Assembly (NCBI GenBank): GCA_027886185.1
Contig: WOAB01000476.1
Coordinates: 1,116,001-1,180,000 of the forward strand
From: Rheum nobile
Lineage: Eukaryota; Streptophyta; Magnoliopsida; Caryophyllales; Polygonaceae
Direction of reading: 5' to 3'
DNA: 64,000 bases
Part shown: positions 30,665 through 41,159 of the stretch, one piece after another
Layout: each line of letters starts with the position of its first letter
Position numbering within the stretch: position 1 is the stretch's first letter
The notes under the pieces: generated by a model
Databases searched by the model: none
Told to the model about the DNA's origin: nothing
The model's input: only the letters and a program-made list of their open reading frames with translations
Translations under genes and position numbers: made by a program

Positions 30665-31957
30665 CCGACCCCTTCTTGAGGGAGAATTGTCCTCAATTCG
30701 ATCATCGGGGACTGGGGGCACATGAGGGCCGAAGTCCGCCACAAGGACTGCGATGTGGGCCTCGAGAAGCATCGGCATGAAAGCATCATCGACGAGCCTC
30801 CTTAGCACATGGGAGGCGTCACGACAGCATGATCGATGCTTGGAGCGGCTCCCGGCTTGAATCCGTGTGAACTGCAGAGGCATGTGATCCGGGTGCCTAA
30901 AATAAGCAATCTCTACAAGCAATTGAAAAGTTAGCCAACGGTGCAGGGGATCCCTAGGGATGGCCCTAAGCAAGGCATCGAGATGGAGGTGGCAACTAAT
31001 GGCAAGGAGAATGCCTTTCCCAAATTTCAGCCACCAAAGTGTCCAAAAAGGATCCACAAGGCTAGGGTCCCAAGCCAACACAATAGTACGAGGGATTCCA
31101 TAGAAGTTTGCCTCGAAACCAATTGGAAAGGGAACTAGCGCGGTTGTAGTTGGCGGAAGACAAGACATTCCACGAGATCTCCTAGGGGTTACCTTGCCTA
31201 AAATATATATGGGATCCCTCCCCTTCTTAGACATGGGTAATCCGCTGAAAAAGACCATACCTAGGTCTTCCCAAGTGGTGGATGAATCGTAAAAGGGGCC
31301 GTGAAGGCCAGGAGTATGGAACCTAGGCAAAGGGGGCACAAGTGGTGGTGCAAGGGTATAATCCTCAAAGGTGGTGACATAGCTTGTGTTCCCAAACTCA
31401 CAATGGCACTCTATAGCATCCTTAAGCAATAATGTTTTAAATGGGGCTCTAAGGTCAAAAGGATCATGCTCTCGGACATGGGAAAAATTAGCCCAAAAAT
31501 GTCTCACAAGGTCACTCAAAGTGGCGCACGCCGGGGGTAGAGGACTAAGTAGTGTCATGGGTGCATGCAAAGACAAATGAATGGAAAGCATGAAAGTGTA
31601 AGCATGACTAGGAGAGGAAAGCTCATACCTCGGAGACAAGATGTTGACAATCTTGTCTCGGTCCGTCGGGTACCACTCATCATTGGGGGAAGGGTCCACA
31701 AGGGCCATTCCACGGGCATGCATCCCTAAGAGCGCACAAGCCGCATGAGGACCGAGCGGTGAGAGCTCCTTGAGGAGCGGCCGGTCGCCTTGGTAGCGTG
31801 GCAACGTCGCGGCCCCCGACGGTAGTGATGGCGGAATCAAGACGCACACCTCTAGCCGGCGACGGGCGACACTTGAGGGGGCTGACCGGCGGAGGACTGG
31901 AACGAGACCAAGGGAACCCCTCTTGGAGGTTCCTTGGCTGAGAGAAACTAGATCCAA
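30662..31957 (-). CDS. 431-residue ORF of unknown function
   Basis: An uninterrupted frame from an ATG inside the truncated 5' LTR (31957) to a stop formed by the first three bases of the 3' LTR (30662-30664). The N-terminal 34 or so residues are LTR-encoded (MDLVSLSQGTSKRGS). The body is rich in Pro, His, Leu and Trp, with segments such as DEWYPTDRDKIVNILSPRYE, FEDYTLAPPLVPPLPRFH and FWTLWWLKFGKG, and no zinc knuckle, protease or polymerase motif. The original start may have been further inside; M-H-A-R-G-M is a candidate. A TATA box in the 5' LTR (32126-32135, minus) lies about 170 bases upstream. I do not recognise the family. Confidence 0.55.
   Translation of the reverse strand: MDLVSLSQGTSKRGSLGLVPVLRRSAPSSVARRRLEVCVLIPPSLPSGAATLPRYQGDRPLLKELSPLGPHAACALLGMHARGMALVDPSPNDEWYPTDRDKIVNILSPRYELSSPSHAYTFMLSIHLSLHAPMTLLSPLPPACATLSDLVRHFWANFSHVREHDPFDLRAPFKTLLLKDAIECHCEFGNTSYVTTFEDYTLAPPLVPPLPRFHTPGLHGPFYDSSTTWEDLGMVFFSGLPMSKKGRDPIYILGKVTPRRSRGMSCLPPTTTALVPFPIGFEANFYGIPRTIVLAWDPSLVDPFWTLWWLKFGKGILLAISCHLHLDALLRAIPRDPLHRWLTFQLLVEIAYFRHPDHMPLQFTRIQAGSRSKHRSCCRDASHVLRRLVDDAFMPMLLEAHIAVLVADFGPHVPPVPDDRIEDNSPSRRGR
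30665..30698 (-). other. AGGA-loop hairpin and PPT of the unassigned-ORF element
   Basis: On the minus strand GAATTG-AGGA-CAATTC (about 30684-30699) precedes TCAAGAAGGGGTCGG and then the LTR start. It uses the same AGGA loop as the Athila elements although the element is otherwise unlike them. The hairpin is also coding (residues IEDNS). Confidence 0.65.
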
Positions 31958-32429
31958 ACGAATTAGGGCTTTTGCTTTGAGAGAAAGATGAGATTGGAAG
32001 AGAGAAATGCAAGAGAGAGTGATTTGGGTTGAAGTATAGTGGCTGCCTAGGGGAGGATTCCTCTAACCCAAGGCAATGGCCACTCTCTTAATCTTCAACT
32101 AAATGAACAAGGAAGCCAAGGAGTGGCTTATATAGTTCTAGGGTTTTGGTGGACTAGGAGCCCATATGCAAATGGGTCCACATGCCCACTAATAAAAGGA
32201 AATGCATAAATAACTATGAGTGCTAAACGCCCAACAATAGAAATATAAATGCGTGATTAACTAACAAAGGGGGAAATGGGATAAAAGCCATAATGGCTTG
32301 GATATAGATGTACACATAAATGCCTTGGAATCGAAGCATGGTCGATGCTTGAGTGTCGTGGCATTGATGCGTCGACGTCTTGGTGGTCAAGGCCTTGAAT
32401 CCTTGTTGATGGGTGGTTGACACTCATCA
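31856..32429 (-). repeat. 5' LTR (truncated) of the unassigned-ORF element
   Basis: 574 bp matching 30091-30664 without length difference. It retains the TATA-like CTATATAAGC (32126-32135, minus). It lacks the terminal 173 bp of U5 and the primer-binding site; the break point after CCGGCGACGGG joins directly to ORF sequence. Confidence 0.75.
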
Positions 32430-32434
32430 CATGC

Positions 32435-32805
32435 AGCCACAGCCTTCCAAAAATAGCGTTGGAGGAGGAAGGTACGTTCACAACTAAGAATTCTATCGTC
32501 ACATACTTCCTTCCTACTTTGAGATTCTCTATCAGCATCCCCAAAGGCTAAATAGAAAAAGAGCCAAGACCCAACAATTGAGTAGAAACGGGAAGTAGCT
32601 CCTCTTGACCTTTTCTTAACTTTTTGAACATTTCAAAGTACATTAAATCAACTGAACTACCAGAATTGATAAGTACTTGACATACCTCAAAATATCCCAT
32701 AGCAATAGGAAGGATGAGCGGGTCGTTGTGGGGCAACTGAATGCCTTTCAAGTCGGACTCGAGGAAAGTCAAACCTTGCACCTCTTCTTGATTATCTCCT
32801 CATCC
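32435..32805 (-). pseudogene. Protease region, Tat-B
   Basis: Minus-strand pieces: IQLPHNDPLILPIAMGYFEV, LINSGSSVDLMYFEMFKKL, then YVTIEFLVVNVPSS and NAIFGRLWLH. This corresponds to the aspartic-protease-like part of the Tat element at 54.9-55.3 kb. The active-site triplet is NSG rather than DSG/DTG. It is interrupted by a stop and then by the insertion at 32430. Confidence 0.75.
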
Positions 32806-34223
32806 CTGAGCACCTCTATTGCATGATAGTCACGCCTAAACTCGTGTTTGCTTGCCTTGTTTTGCTTAATTGTTGACTCTATCACATGATTGACACGTTT
32901 GTACGGATCCTCTTTTTTCCCTGCATGAATATTTGTGCCTTAACCTCAACCTTATGGCTCCTTGAGTTTGGATCGTGCACCAAAAACTCGCACAATTGTG
33001 CCTTCGCACCCAACTACTCCAAATAATGCTTCAGATTTCTGTAATCCTTAGTCAGATGCCCCTTTTCTGTGTGAAACGAGCAAAACTTGGTTTGATCACT
33101 ATCGTTCGGGTCCCCTCTCATATGGTTTGGCCACCTGAACCGTAGCTAGGGATCCAATATATAGGAATCTTAAAAACAATGTGCACCGCTTGAAGCACAG
33201 GTGTCGGGTATAGACCCATATCCCTGTTATGATTCAGACGTTTTCTGTTTCCAGCGAAGTCTTGCCCTCCATGTCTCCTTATGAGGGAACGTGACCTTCT
33301 TTCCCTTGACAACTTAGAATCTTCTTTTAGTTTGGTGTAATGCCTTAACCGCTTATGTAATTCAGACATGGTATACTATTGTCTCAATGTTTGGCTTTCC
33401 ATGAACTTGCAACTAAGAGGCAAGGCCAATCTAAAAGCAGCAACAACAACCCTTTCATCACATTTATCAATGTCTAAAGAGCACTCCATGAACCTAGAAG
33501 AGAACTGCCTTAAAACCTTAACATGTTGTAGTTTCATTGCAAATAATGCATCAACAGATGTTGGATCTCTACGGTTAGCAATAAAGTGAGACACAAATTT
33601 CGTTGCTAACTGATCCCGTGAATATATCGAATTCGGCTTTAGAGAAAGAAATTATTTGGTTGTGACCTTATAGAGACTTGTTGGGAACATTTTACACATC
33701 AGTGCATCATTAGAGATACACAATGCCATTTTTTATGACAAAACGTGGCAATATGACTGATATGGTCTGATTTTCAATCATAAAGCTCAAAAAAGGGAGA
33801 GGAAAACTTAGCTGGTTGTGGCTGATTTCTGATGCCTTTCACGAAAAGAGTTAATTCATTCTGGCTAATTTTGGCTCATCCTGCTCTTGTGCGTTAACCA
33901 GAGTCTCACCCTGATTGTTAGACAAACGAAGCAGTTGTTGCTCGGCCTCCCAGACACGATCGACCCCACATTCCTGCTTTCACCCGAAATCGATGCTTTC
34001 TTCCTTGATATGAAACTCGCGCTCGCGTGACCTAGATTGATGATGGCGATACCCTTCGCCGTGATGGTTTCCACAGACATGGATCTTGACCAGGGTCCTG
34101 CTTCTTCTTTTGTCGGGCCCCACATTCAGCCGAGACGCCGAAGACAAAGCCCGGCGACCATGCCACGCTCTCAACACTCTGCTTCTGCGCTAGGGTCGAC
34201 CTCTCACGCTCTCTCCGACCACG
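32806..34223 (-). pseudogene. Gag core and linker, Tat-B
   Basis: The frame 33594-33376 has VDALFAMKLQHVKVLRQFSSR and FMECSLDIDKCDERVV, equivalent to the capsid-like segment of the 56-kb element. The frame 33369-33118 has SELHKRLRHYTKLKEDS and MGLYPTPVLQAVHIVFK. A cysteine/histidine region equivalent to YCAFHKEKGH is recognisable near 33030-33090 but broken. 33600-34223 holds decayed gag and Arg/Ser-rich sequence. Confidence 0.65.
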
Positions 34224-34532
34224 CTAATCGTCGCTTGCATTAGCCACGACGTGATGCTCGTGTCGGGGTAGGTAAACTACGACGCTGGTGAGACGACGAC
34301 CTCCTCCACCTCCGTTTGACTCGAGAACATTGACTAAACGCTTCTCATGCGCTCTCTCAAACGCCCTGTGGAGTGCGTTAATTTCCACCTGTGCGGCCTG
34401 GATCCGACAATCCTTCTCAGAGACTGCATCCTCGAATTTCGTGCGTTGTCGATCTCTCTCAGCGATCGCCTCCTCCAGTTCCGCCCTCCAACGATCCGCG
34501 ACTCCTTGGTTAGCGGTTCTCCTAGTGACCAT
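34224..34532 (-). pseudogene. Gag N-terminal coiled-coil, Tat-B
   Basis: 102 residues beginning MVTRRTANQGV and continuing with WRAELEEAIAERDRQRTKFE, a charged helical region. It parallels the start of the 57-kb element gag (MVGPRRASS..., RRLAELQSAIAEADRRNTEL). The start codon follows a degenerate primer-binding region (ACCGCACCAAATTG on the plus strand, about 34547-34566). Confidence 0.65.
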
Positions 34533-34565
34533 TGTCGCCTTCGTTCGTCACATACCGCACCAAAT

Positions 34566-35050
34566 TGTAGTAGCAAAAAGTTGTACCACAATTAATTTTA
34601 CTAGAAATGACAAACGATCTTCCAATAGAGAATCCTAACCGAGAGCACGTCCTTTGAACCTGCGAAAAGACGGGGCTAGTCTCCCCCATGGGCACTCCGA
34701 CGCTAGTGTTAGTAATGAACGATAGAAAGAAGAGAAGCTATGGTAGCTATGGTTTCTTGAATCAGTGAATGGGAAATTAATTCCTTTATAGGATCTTAAA
34801 TACTTCTCTTATATATGGTAAGAGCTTTCCAAAACCTAATAGGCTTTATTTTAATTAGGACCATCATACTAATTAACTAAATTGAATTAATCTAATAAAT
34901 AAGTAAAATAATTTATCTTACCTCCTCAATTATATAGTGGATTTGATGTCATACTCCCATCGCGCTCGTCTTGTAATTGTTTTTCATCTTAGTTTATATG
35001 TAGCTGATTTTCGATATGTACCGATTTAACTTTTAACCATAGGATAAGGC
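34566..35050 (-). repeat. 5' LTR of Tat-B (outer end approximate)
   Basis: Starts TGTAGTAGCA on the plus strand, matching the position and sequence of TGTCGTAGCA in the LTRs at 50133 and 57204. A TTATATATGG TATA-like site is near 34810. No coding. The far boundary before the LINE is not defined. Confidence 0.55.
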
Positions 35051-35193
35051 TACAGACACATACAAAACAATGTGCCTCATGCGCGAACAAAAATAAGGAG
35101 TGTCTGAGTGCTTTCGCTAGGGTTTTGGCTCGTCACCACCGGCCTGGCTCCTGGCTGCCTCCCAATGGTAGCTAAAAGAAGAAGAATCGCAGG

Positions 35194-35738
35194 ATGTCCC
35201 GTAAAACCTTGTCCCTGATCATCCCTCACAGCTCCCACTCTGATGATTCCAACGAAGGAGATCCAAGCCCCATATGTGTCGTCCCTTCGGCCATGATTGC
35301 ATCAAATAATTCCAAGTTGCTCAGCATCGGCAAGAACACTCTCAACCCCATCTCCGAAGAGATCTCCAAGTCGCTCTTCTCTGTCCCCTCTTTTCAGGAT
35401 GGAGATGATTGTCTAGCTTATAATGCCCTCCCACCTTCTTGCCCTCAGCAAACTGCTCGCTATATGGAGGAATTTTCCACTCTTCCTCCGAGCTCCTTTA
35501 CCTGCTCCTCTCCCAAAATGGATTTAAGCACCTCAGTTATTCCTATTCCTTAGTTCGCCCTCACAACATCTCCACCAATCTCCCCTGCTACCACCTCCCG
35601 AAGCATATCCCTACCGCCTCTTCTGGCACAAATCACTCTAAACACAGCTAGCAACTTACCCCCCCTCTCTCCCAGCTAATTACCCTACTCACACTCAATC
35701 CAACCCAGCTCCACCCCCTCTAGTGGAGCCCATCCTAG
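35194..35738 (+). pseudogene. LINE ORF1, N-terminal part
   Basis: Open frame 35194-35553 starts MSRKTLSLIIPHSSHSDDSN and is rich in Ser and Pro, as in plant LINE ORF1 N-termini. It frameshifts near 35550 and is cut at 35738 by the LTR element. The preceding 35100-35193 resembles a LINE 5' UTR (GCTAGGGTTTTGGCTC). Confidence 0.5.
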
Positions 35739-38469
35739 TGTGATACCTCATATTTTTATAAGGTTATTTTGGGAATTTTTGGAATTTTCCCGAACACCCG
35801 TTTTGTACGTCGGATTTAATACAGAGAGTTTAAGACATTCTGTAATGTGCTATATCTCTGTATTATTTTTTCTCAGTGAAATAAAATACAGACGACGTAC
35901 TTTGGATGTTAATTACTCGTTCGCGTACGATAATTTTATCCCGGGTTAACATCGTTTTCGTCTAAGAGCTGAGGAGGCGAAGCCAGGGTGGCGGCGCCCG
36001 CCGTGGGTATGGCGGCACCCGCCGTCGCTGGACACGAGGAGCCGGCGAGTCTTCTCCTAGCTGGGGACGCCAGGCCTATGGCGGCGCCCGCCGCATTGAT
36101 GACGGTGCCCGCCGCATTGATGACGGCGCCCGCCGCATTTATGACGGTGCCCGCCGTCGTTGTTGTCCGGAGGTCTTTGCCCGATGGTCGCCGGCGAACG
36201 TCTGACGACGCCGAACTAGCCCCGCCACGCCTCCATTTAGGCCATCATTGTGCTCCCTCGATCTGTGGCTATAAAAGGAGAGGCTTGGGGGTCGGATTCG
36301 AGCTAAAATCAGAAGCTCAATCTCAGAATTTGTCTCGCCGGAAAAGCTTGCCCTCGTCGAAGTTCTTTGGAGCAATCGCCGGTGTTGTTTGGTGTGTTTT
36401 CCTGTAGCCTAGAGGTCCCTTTGGAAGCTTAGTGGAGGTCTGAACCCAAAGCCAGGCCAAAGGAGTGACCCTCGTGTTTGTATTGGTGAGTTTTCTCACC
36501 GTTCTGTTGGCCGCCGTTCTTCACGGCGACTGCCGTGTTTGTGGCGGCGCCCGCCGTGATGAACACGGCGACCGCCGCCAGTGGCCAGAAGCCCCTTTGT
36601 TGGCTTGGTCTTAGTGGTCGTCGTTATGGACTCGTTCCTTTCGATTTCTTTCATCTTTCCTTAGATTCGTACTAGTTTATGTCGGATCTAACTTAGGGTT
36701 CCCTTATGGGTCGACTTGAAGGTCGTTGTGCTGTCGGAGCTATACCTGTGTCGAGCCCGAAATCCCGTTGTCTCTGCTTTGTTCCAAATCTGCGGATTAA
36801 GGCAAGTGGCGGTTCGCTCTTGCTTAATCATTCCATGTTTCATTAATTATCAATTATTTAATTGTTAATTAAATTGGAGTGAACTGTTGTTTTGCTTGAG
36901 AACTAATTTCATAAATAAACGTGATTAAAGTAATGTTATAATAAGTTGTATATCTGTTAGAACAACGCTATTATATGTGATAATTACCGTGATGGTATTA
37001 TTGTGAATTTAATCTTAATGCTAGAATAGCATACGGGTTAATAGGAAAACTAATCCAAGTAAGGATTAGCTGTTTCTATTATCTCTATGTTTAAGTTGAT
37101 TGCCTGGATGGCTTTAATGTGATTAATTGTTGTGTTAGACTATTTAGTTAACACGAGTGTTCGTAGGAACGTTAATCCAAGTAAGGATTAGTCGTTTCTT
37201 TATAACTTAATGTTCGTAGGAACGCTAATCCAAATAAGGATTTGTCGTTTCTTTAAATCGTAATACTCCTCAGGTTAATTTCCGGATAATAATTTAAGGG
37301 TCATGACCTATGCTTCTTATCCACCTTTAAGGATCTGAAGTGTTTAAGCGCCTTGCAAGCGCCATTGGATGAGCATAATTGCAGTCTTGTGTATTAAGCA
37401 CTTAGCTAGTGCAATTGGGGTGGACGTAACTGTCATCCTGTAAATTAAAGTGTAAGCACTGTGACAGTGTAATCTGGGTGAACGTAAGATCACCCTGTGT
37501 AATAATAACTCCGTTGTTCTCGGAATAATGTTAAGCCTCGTGTGTGCGCGTGCGTGTGTGTGTTTGTGTGTTGTGTTAATTGGGTCGACATGATTGTCAC
37601 CCTGAGATTTAAGCTGTGTGCCGCTCTTAATAACATTAACGTGCTCCAGTAAAGTGTGTTTTGTAATTAAATAAGATATGTGCCTGAGTGTACATGATTA
37701 ATAAACCTTTGGCGAGTAGTGCAGCTAAGTTATAGTGCAGCTAGGAAAACTCGTCTCGACTTTGATCATAGTACGTTCTCTTTTCAATCTGGATTCGTTG
37801 TATGCGATGAGGTTGGTTGTGAACTGAAGCATCTCAGTCAACTTTTAAATCATTGGTGTGTGTAACTTTAATGTTCCCTAGCAGTTGTCATAATTTCCTA
37901 TAAGGCTCATTTCAGTTGGAGTCTTCTCTTCAGTGCATATCTAATTGTTAAATCATTCCGTGAAAGTACCGGGTTATATATCGTTCCTTCGGTTTTTATT
38001 CAAGGGACAATGATAGTAAACGGTCATGATCACTCGAACCACTCTGCTTTTTACCCTTGCTAGTCTATTCAAGTAGACTAACCCACGAACTTTGTTCTCT
38101 GCATGTGGGCTGGTGTCATCCGTTCGATTCGACACATCAGGAGTTGTTTCCCGGAGTTTAAGTAACCTATTGAAGGATAAGAAGCTTGCAGACGAAGATT
38201 TAAAAGTCAGTGTTCTAAGCTGTTAAGTGTTTTAAGATTGTTAAAGTGTTACTTCAATGTATCTTCATAATTTAGCCATGTTATAAGTCGGCTCTTTAAA
38301 GTCTTCCGCTGTGTAATTTAAAGTCTTCCGCTGTTTAATCTTTCAATTAATATGTAATTATGTTATGTTTTTAAGCTTTATCGTTCTAGAAAAGCCTGGG
38401 GTGACTTTGGACGGTAAAGTCTGAGGTCACTGGCATGTAATATCTCCGGTTTAAATTGGAGGTGTTACA
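35739..38469 (+). repeat. 5' LTR of gag-only element
   Basis: TG...ACA-ended, 2731 bp. It contains GGCGGCGCCCGCCG palindromes at 35990-36003, 36011-36024, 36080-36093, 36101-36114, 36122-36135, 36143-36156 and 36543-36556. A strong TATA box CTATAAAAGG is at 36269-36278. The frame 35988-36407 only reads those repeats (MAAPA units). The last 170 bases carry AAGTCTTCCGCT twice and the GTGAC/GTCAC hairpin. Confidence 0.88.
36269..36278 (+). promoter_or_regulatory. TATA box of the gag-only element LTR
   Basis: CTATAAAAGG, about 115 bases downstream of the last clustered GC palindrome; the second LTR has it at 41669-41678. It likely sets the transcription start near 36300. Confidence 0.65.
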
Positions 38470-38473
38470 GTTA

Positions 38474-38485
38474 TGGTATCAGAGC
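38474..38485 (+). other. Primer-binding site, tRNA-iMet
   Basis: TGGTATCAGAGC, the standard initiator-tRNA-Met complement, starting five bases after the LTR end. 38486-39004 is a non-coding leader. Confidence 0.85.
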
Positions 38486-39004
38486 AATGGTTTTAAAATT
38501 CTTGGCCTATTGTTAGGTTTGAGAATTTTCGAAAATTAATTTTGAAACTGTTTTCAAACCTATTTCATATTAAAAAGAAATTTTGAGAATTTCAATGTTA
38601 AGAGTTATACTCGGTTATTTAATTTAAATGATTTAGCTTTTGAATTTCAAATGCTACTTATAATTGGTTTATAAAAGTGTTGTGTTATAAGCAAGTTTAA
38701 AGGTCTGAAGTTTGAAAGTGAGGTTGTTGATAAGTGGTTTCAAACTTGTGCAAGCTTCAAGTGTTACTTATTCCTTAGATCCATTCTTAGGAATATTGTC
38801 TATTCTAGGGATTGATGTCATTTAAAGGTTGACATTTCTCCCAGGTTCTCAGTCTTTAGTGAGAAGAAGAAGGTCGTTCTTACAGTTAACAGTGAAGGAT
38901 AGTCAGACTAATATAAAGTTATTAGTTTGGACCCCTATAATCTGTATCATGACGTATTTGACTAGAGTGTCATAATTAAGTTGGATAAGTTCTAAAGTAA
39001 CGTT

Positions 39005-40327
39005 ATGATTCACCAGAAGATGGTGAACACAAGGAACACAGCCCATGCTGGTGCTGAACCAAGTTTGATTCTGAGGAGCGCCGCTAATCAAATGGAAGAG
39101 CGTGAGGCTGCTTCTAACAATAACCAGAGAGGCAATGGCCAAGCTCATGCCAACGCTCCGATGTTGTTTGATGCTGTAGCAATGGAGGCAATTCGAGGAA
39201 TTGTCATGCAGACAATCACAGATGTTATGCGACCAGTTGCACCACAAGCACAAGGTGGTCCAGTTCCTCAAGCTATTCTTGAAGTTGAGGAGTCAGTGGA
39301 GCAAGTACCACGGATCAATGTTGTTAGGGACAGAGGAACTTACGGGCAAGCGTTAAAAGCCGTGAGTTCAATGAGGCCCGACAGCTATGACGGTACTGGA
39401 GAACCGGTCAAGGTGACCTATTGGTTCTCACATATGGAACGGTTGCTCCGGAACATTAATTGCACTGAGACTGGGAAAGTGCACATCGCCTCTCTTCAAC
39501 TCAAGGATGTGGCTAGCGAATGGTGGGAGAGCACCGGTCTGGCTGACCATCCCGAGCTGAATTGGAGCATGTTCAAAACCAAGATGACTGATCGTTTCTT
39601 CTCTCGTGCTATGAGGGAGGAGAAGCATAAGGAATTTCTGTACCCGCAGACTGATGGGTTAAAGGTGACTGAGCTCGCAGCTAAGTTCAATCACTTGATG
39701 CAGTACGCTGGACCTGAGGTGTCAACCGAAGAGCAGAAGATCTGGTACTTCCATGGATGGATGAATCCAGAGATCAAGCCCCTAATGTTGCGTCATGGTT
39801 GTTCTACGTTAGAACAGTATGTGGATGCAGCCTTCAAGACAAAAGTCACACTGGAGGAGTCTGCCCTTAAGCGGGAAAAGCAAGTTAAGGGAAATGGTGG
39901 GCAACAGGATCGCCAGGTTGGTTCATTCAAACGACCGATATCGCCTACCAAGTTTGAGAAGTCTGGTCGTGCTAAGACCGAGACAACTCAGTCTGACTCT
40001 GCTAGAGGCTCAGGTTGGAGCAGCGGAGTAATTCAGTGCCACAACTGTGGTGAAGCTGGGCATAAAAGTTTTAATTGCCAAAAGGACAAGAGAGTATGCC
40101 ATAATTGTGAAAGAGAAGGCCACATAAAAATATACTGCAGACTGAAGGGTCAAGGACCAATGCAGTCGTACCAGGCGTCAAATGTGGGAGGTGGGCAGAA
40201 CCTAAGGCCGGTGGTATCTGCTCCTGAGCAGTCCATGGCTCGTAATAAAGGCAGAGCGCCTATGGGGTCTTCAGGCCAAGGGCAAAGACTCTTTGTAATG
40301 AGTCAAGCCAACGAAGAAGAACCTTGA
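39005..40327 (+). CDS. Gag of the gag-only element
   Basis: Intact 440-residue frame. The second Met (39020, MVNTRNT) matches the usual start of Tekay-like Gag and is preferred. The capsid region includes EPVKVTYWFSHMERLLRNI, LKDVASEWWES, and MTDRFFSRAMREEKHKEF. Two zinc knuckles follow near residues 345-380: CHNCGEAGHKSFNC and CHNCEREGHIKIYC. Its length is normal for the lineage Gag alone. It would assemble particles and bind RNA. It ends with TGA at 40325-40327 rather than running into protease. Confidence 0.9.
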   Translation: MIHQKMVNTRNTAHAGAEPSLILRSAANQMEEREAASNNNQRGNGQAHANAPMLFDAVAMEAIRGIVMQTITDVMRPVAPQAQGGPVPQAILEVEESVEQVPRINVVRDRGTYGQALKAVSSMRPDSYDGTGEPVKVTYWFSHMERLLRNINCTETGKVHIASLQLKDVASEWWESTGLADHPELNWSMFKTKMTDRFFSRAMREEKHKEFLYPQTDGLKVTELAAKFNHLMQYAGPEVSTEEQKIWYFHGWMNPEIKPLMLRHGCSTLEQYVDAAFKTKVTLEESALKREKQVKGNGGQQDRQVGSFKRPISPTKFEKSGRAKTETTQSDSARGSGWSSGVIQCHNCGEAGHKSFNCQKDKRVCHNCEREGHIKIYCRLKGQGPMQSYQASNVGGGQNLRPVVSAPEQSMARNKGRAPMGSSGQGQRLFVMSQANEEEP

Positions 40328-41121
40328 TCCATTAAGTTGTATCGGTGCTAAGTCTTTCTATAAGATTAAGGAGTAACGACGTGTGTCGGTAATCTCCGTA
40401 GCATCGTGATCTGGTTGTGCAACTTTTGTCAGTAATGTAATGCTTAATGTTAATGAAGTGTTTCCTTGTTTTGGAAAATTTCTGAATGCGTTATCAGTAC
40501 GAATTAGCTATTCATACGAAACCCCGTAAGTGTCGAGAACAACTTATGCCAAGTAAGGATAAGGACTGTCGGACTTATGGTGGTGGAGTTTTGTGGACAA
40601 CTTAGATGTTCGTCCCCTGTGTGGTTAATCCCAAGGTCGACTCTGTTGTTTAAATCTAAATCCACTCCTAAGGTTCTTCTTCATACATAGAGTATATCAT
40701 ATATTAGAACGGATGCAACTCTTTGAGGAAGATTAAGTTGTGGAGCGGTCATGTTGAGAGGAAAGGTTGCAGTAAGGATGGGATATATTGATGATCCCGA
40801 TGTATTAAAGATTCAGTAAGGAGAATTGTCTATATACATCTAAGGAGTACTGTGGTAAGCGTTATCTCATACGCTGAGTTCTTCCGAGATTTCTTAGGAA
40901 AGGGAATGAACTTGTAGAGTTTTGTTCGGAGAGATCAGGAGCTATCTCTCATGTGCGAGTTTGTGCCATAAGCATTAAGACGGATGAATCATTTTCAGAA
41001 TGATATCCTAAGGAATTAAGAGTAATATCTCTAGTGATCCATTTCAAGGATGAAGTGATTAAGGATGTTGGATCCAGGTGGTAAGATTGGTGTTGAGGCA
41101 GTATCCTCATTGACTTAATGC
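40328..41121 (+). other. Region between gag and PPT, no pol
   Basis: About 0.8 kb without long open frames and without protease, reverse transcriptase or integrase motifs in any frame I could read. It may be scrambled remnant of a lost pol. Confidence 0.55.
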
Positions 41122-41156
41122 AAGTTTCGGGGTCGAAACTTATTTTAAGGGGGAGG
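41122..41156 (+). other. GGGT-loop hairpin and polypurine tract
   Basis: AAGTTTCG-GGGT-CGAAACTT (41122-41141) is a perfect 8-bp stem, followed by AAGGGGGAGG at 41147-41156 and the LTR start at 41160. It occupies the same position as the AGGA hairpins of the Athila elements. Confidence 0.75.
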
Positions 41157-41159
41157 TGA

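Larger units (their letters stand above)
29918..32429 (-). mobile_element. Non-autonomous LTR element carrying an unassigned ORF
   Basis: A 2.5-kb insertion in Tat-B pol with a perfect target duplication CATGC (29913-29917 and 32430-32434). Ends on the plus strand are TGATGAG...CTCATCA. The left LTR is 29918-30664 (747 bp). The right LTR is only 31856-32429 (574 bp) and collinear with 30091-30664. The missing 173 bp, plus the primer site, were deleted on its inner side. No gag, protease, reverse transcriptase or integrase was recognised, so mobility must have depended on other elements. Confidence 0.8.

Noticed and set aside
30026..31580. Plus-strand ORFs within the unassigned-ORF element
   Set aside because: They are short and antisense to the LTR and to the 431-codon frame, without start context or features.
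34224..34638. Several overlapping frames on both strands
   Set aside because: Only the minus frame starting at 34532 parallels the Tat gag N-terminus; the others are shadows.
35988..36407. 139-residue open frame with MAAPA/MTVPAA repeats (also 41409-41807)
   Set aside because: It simply translates the GC palindrome array and the TATA region of an LTR, is present in both LTRs, and resembles no protein.
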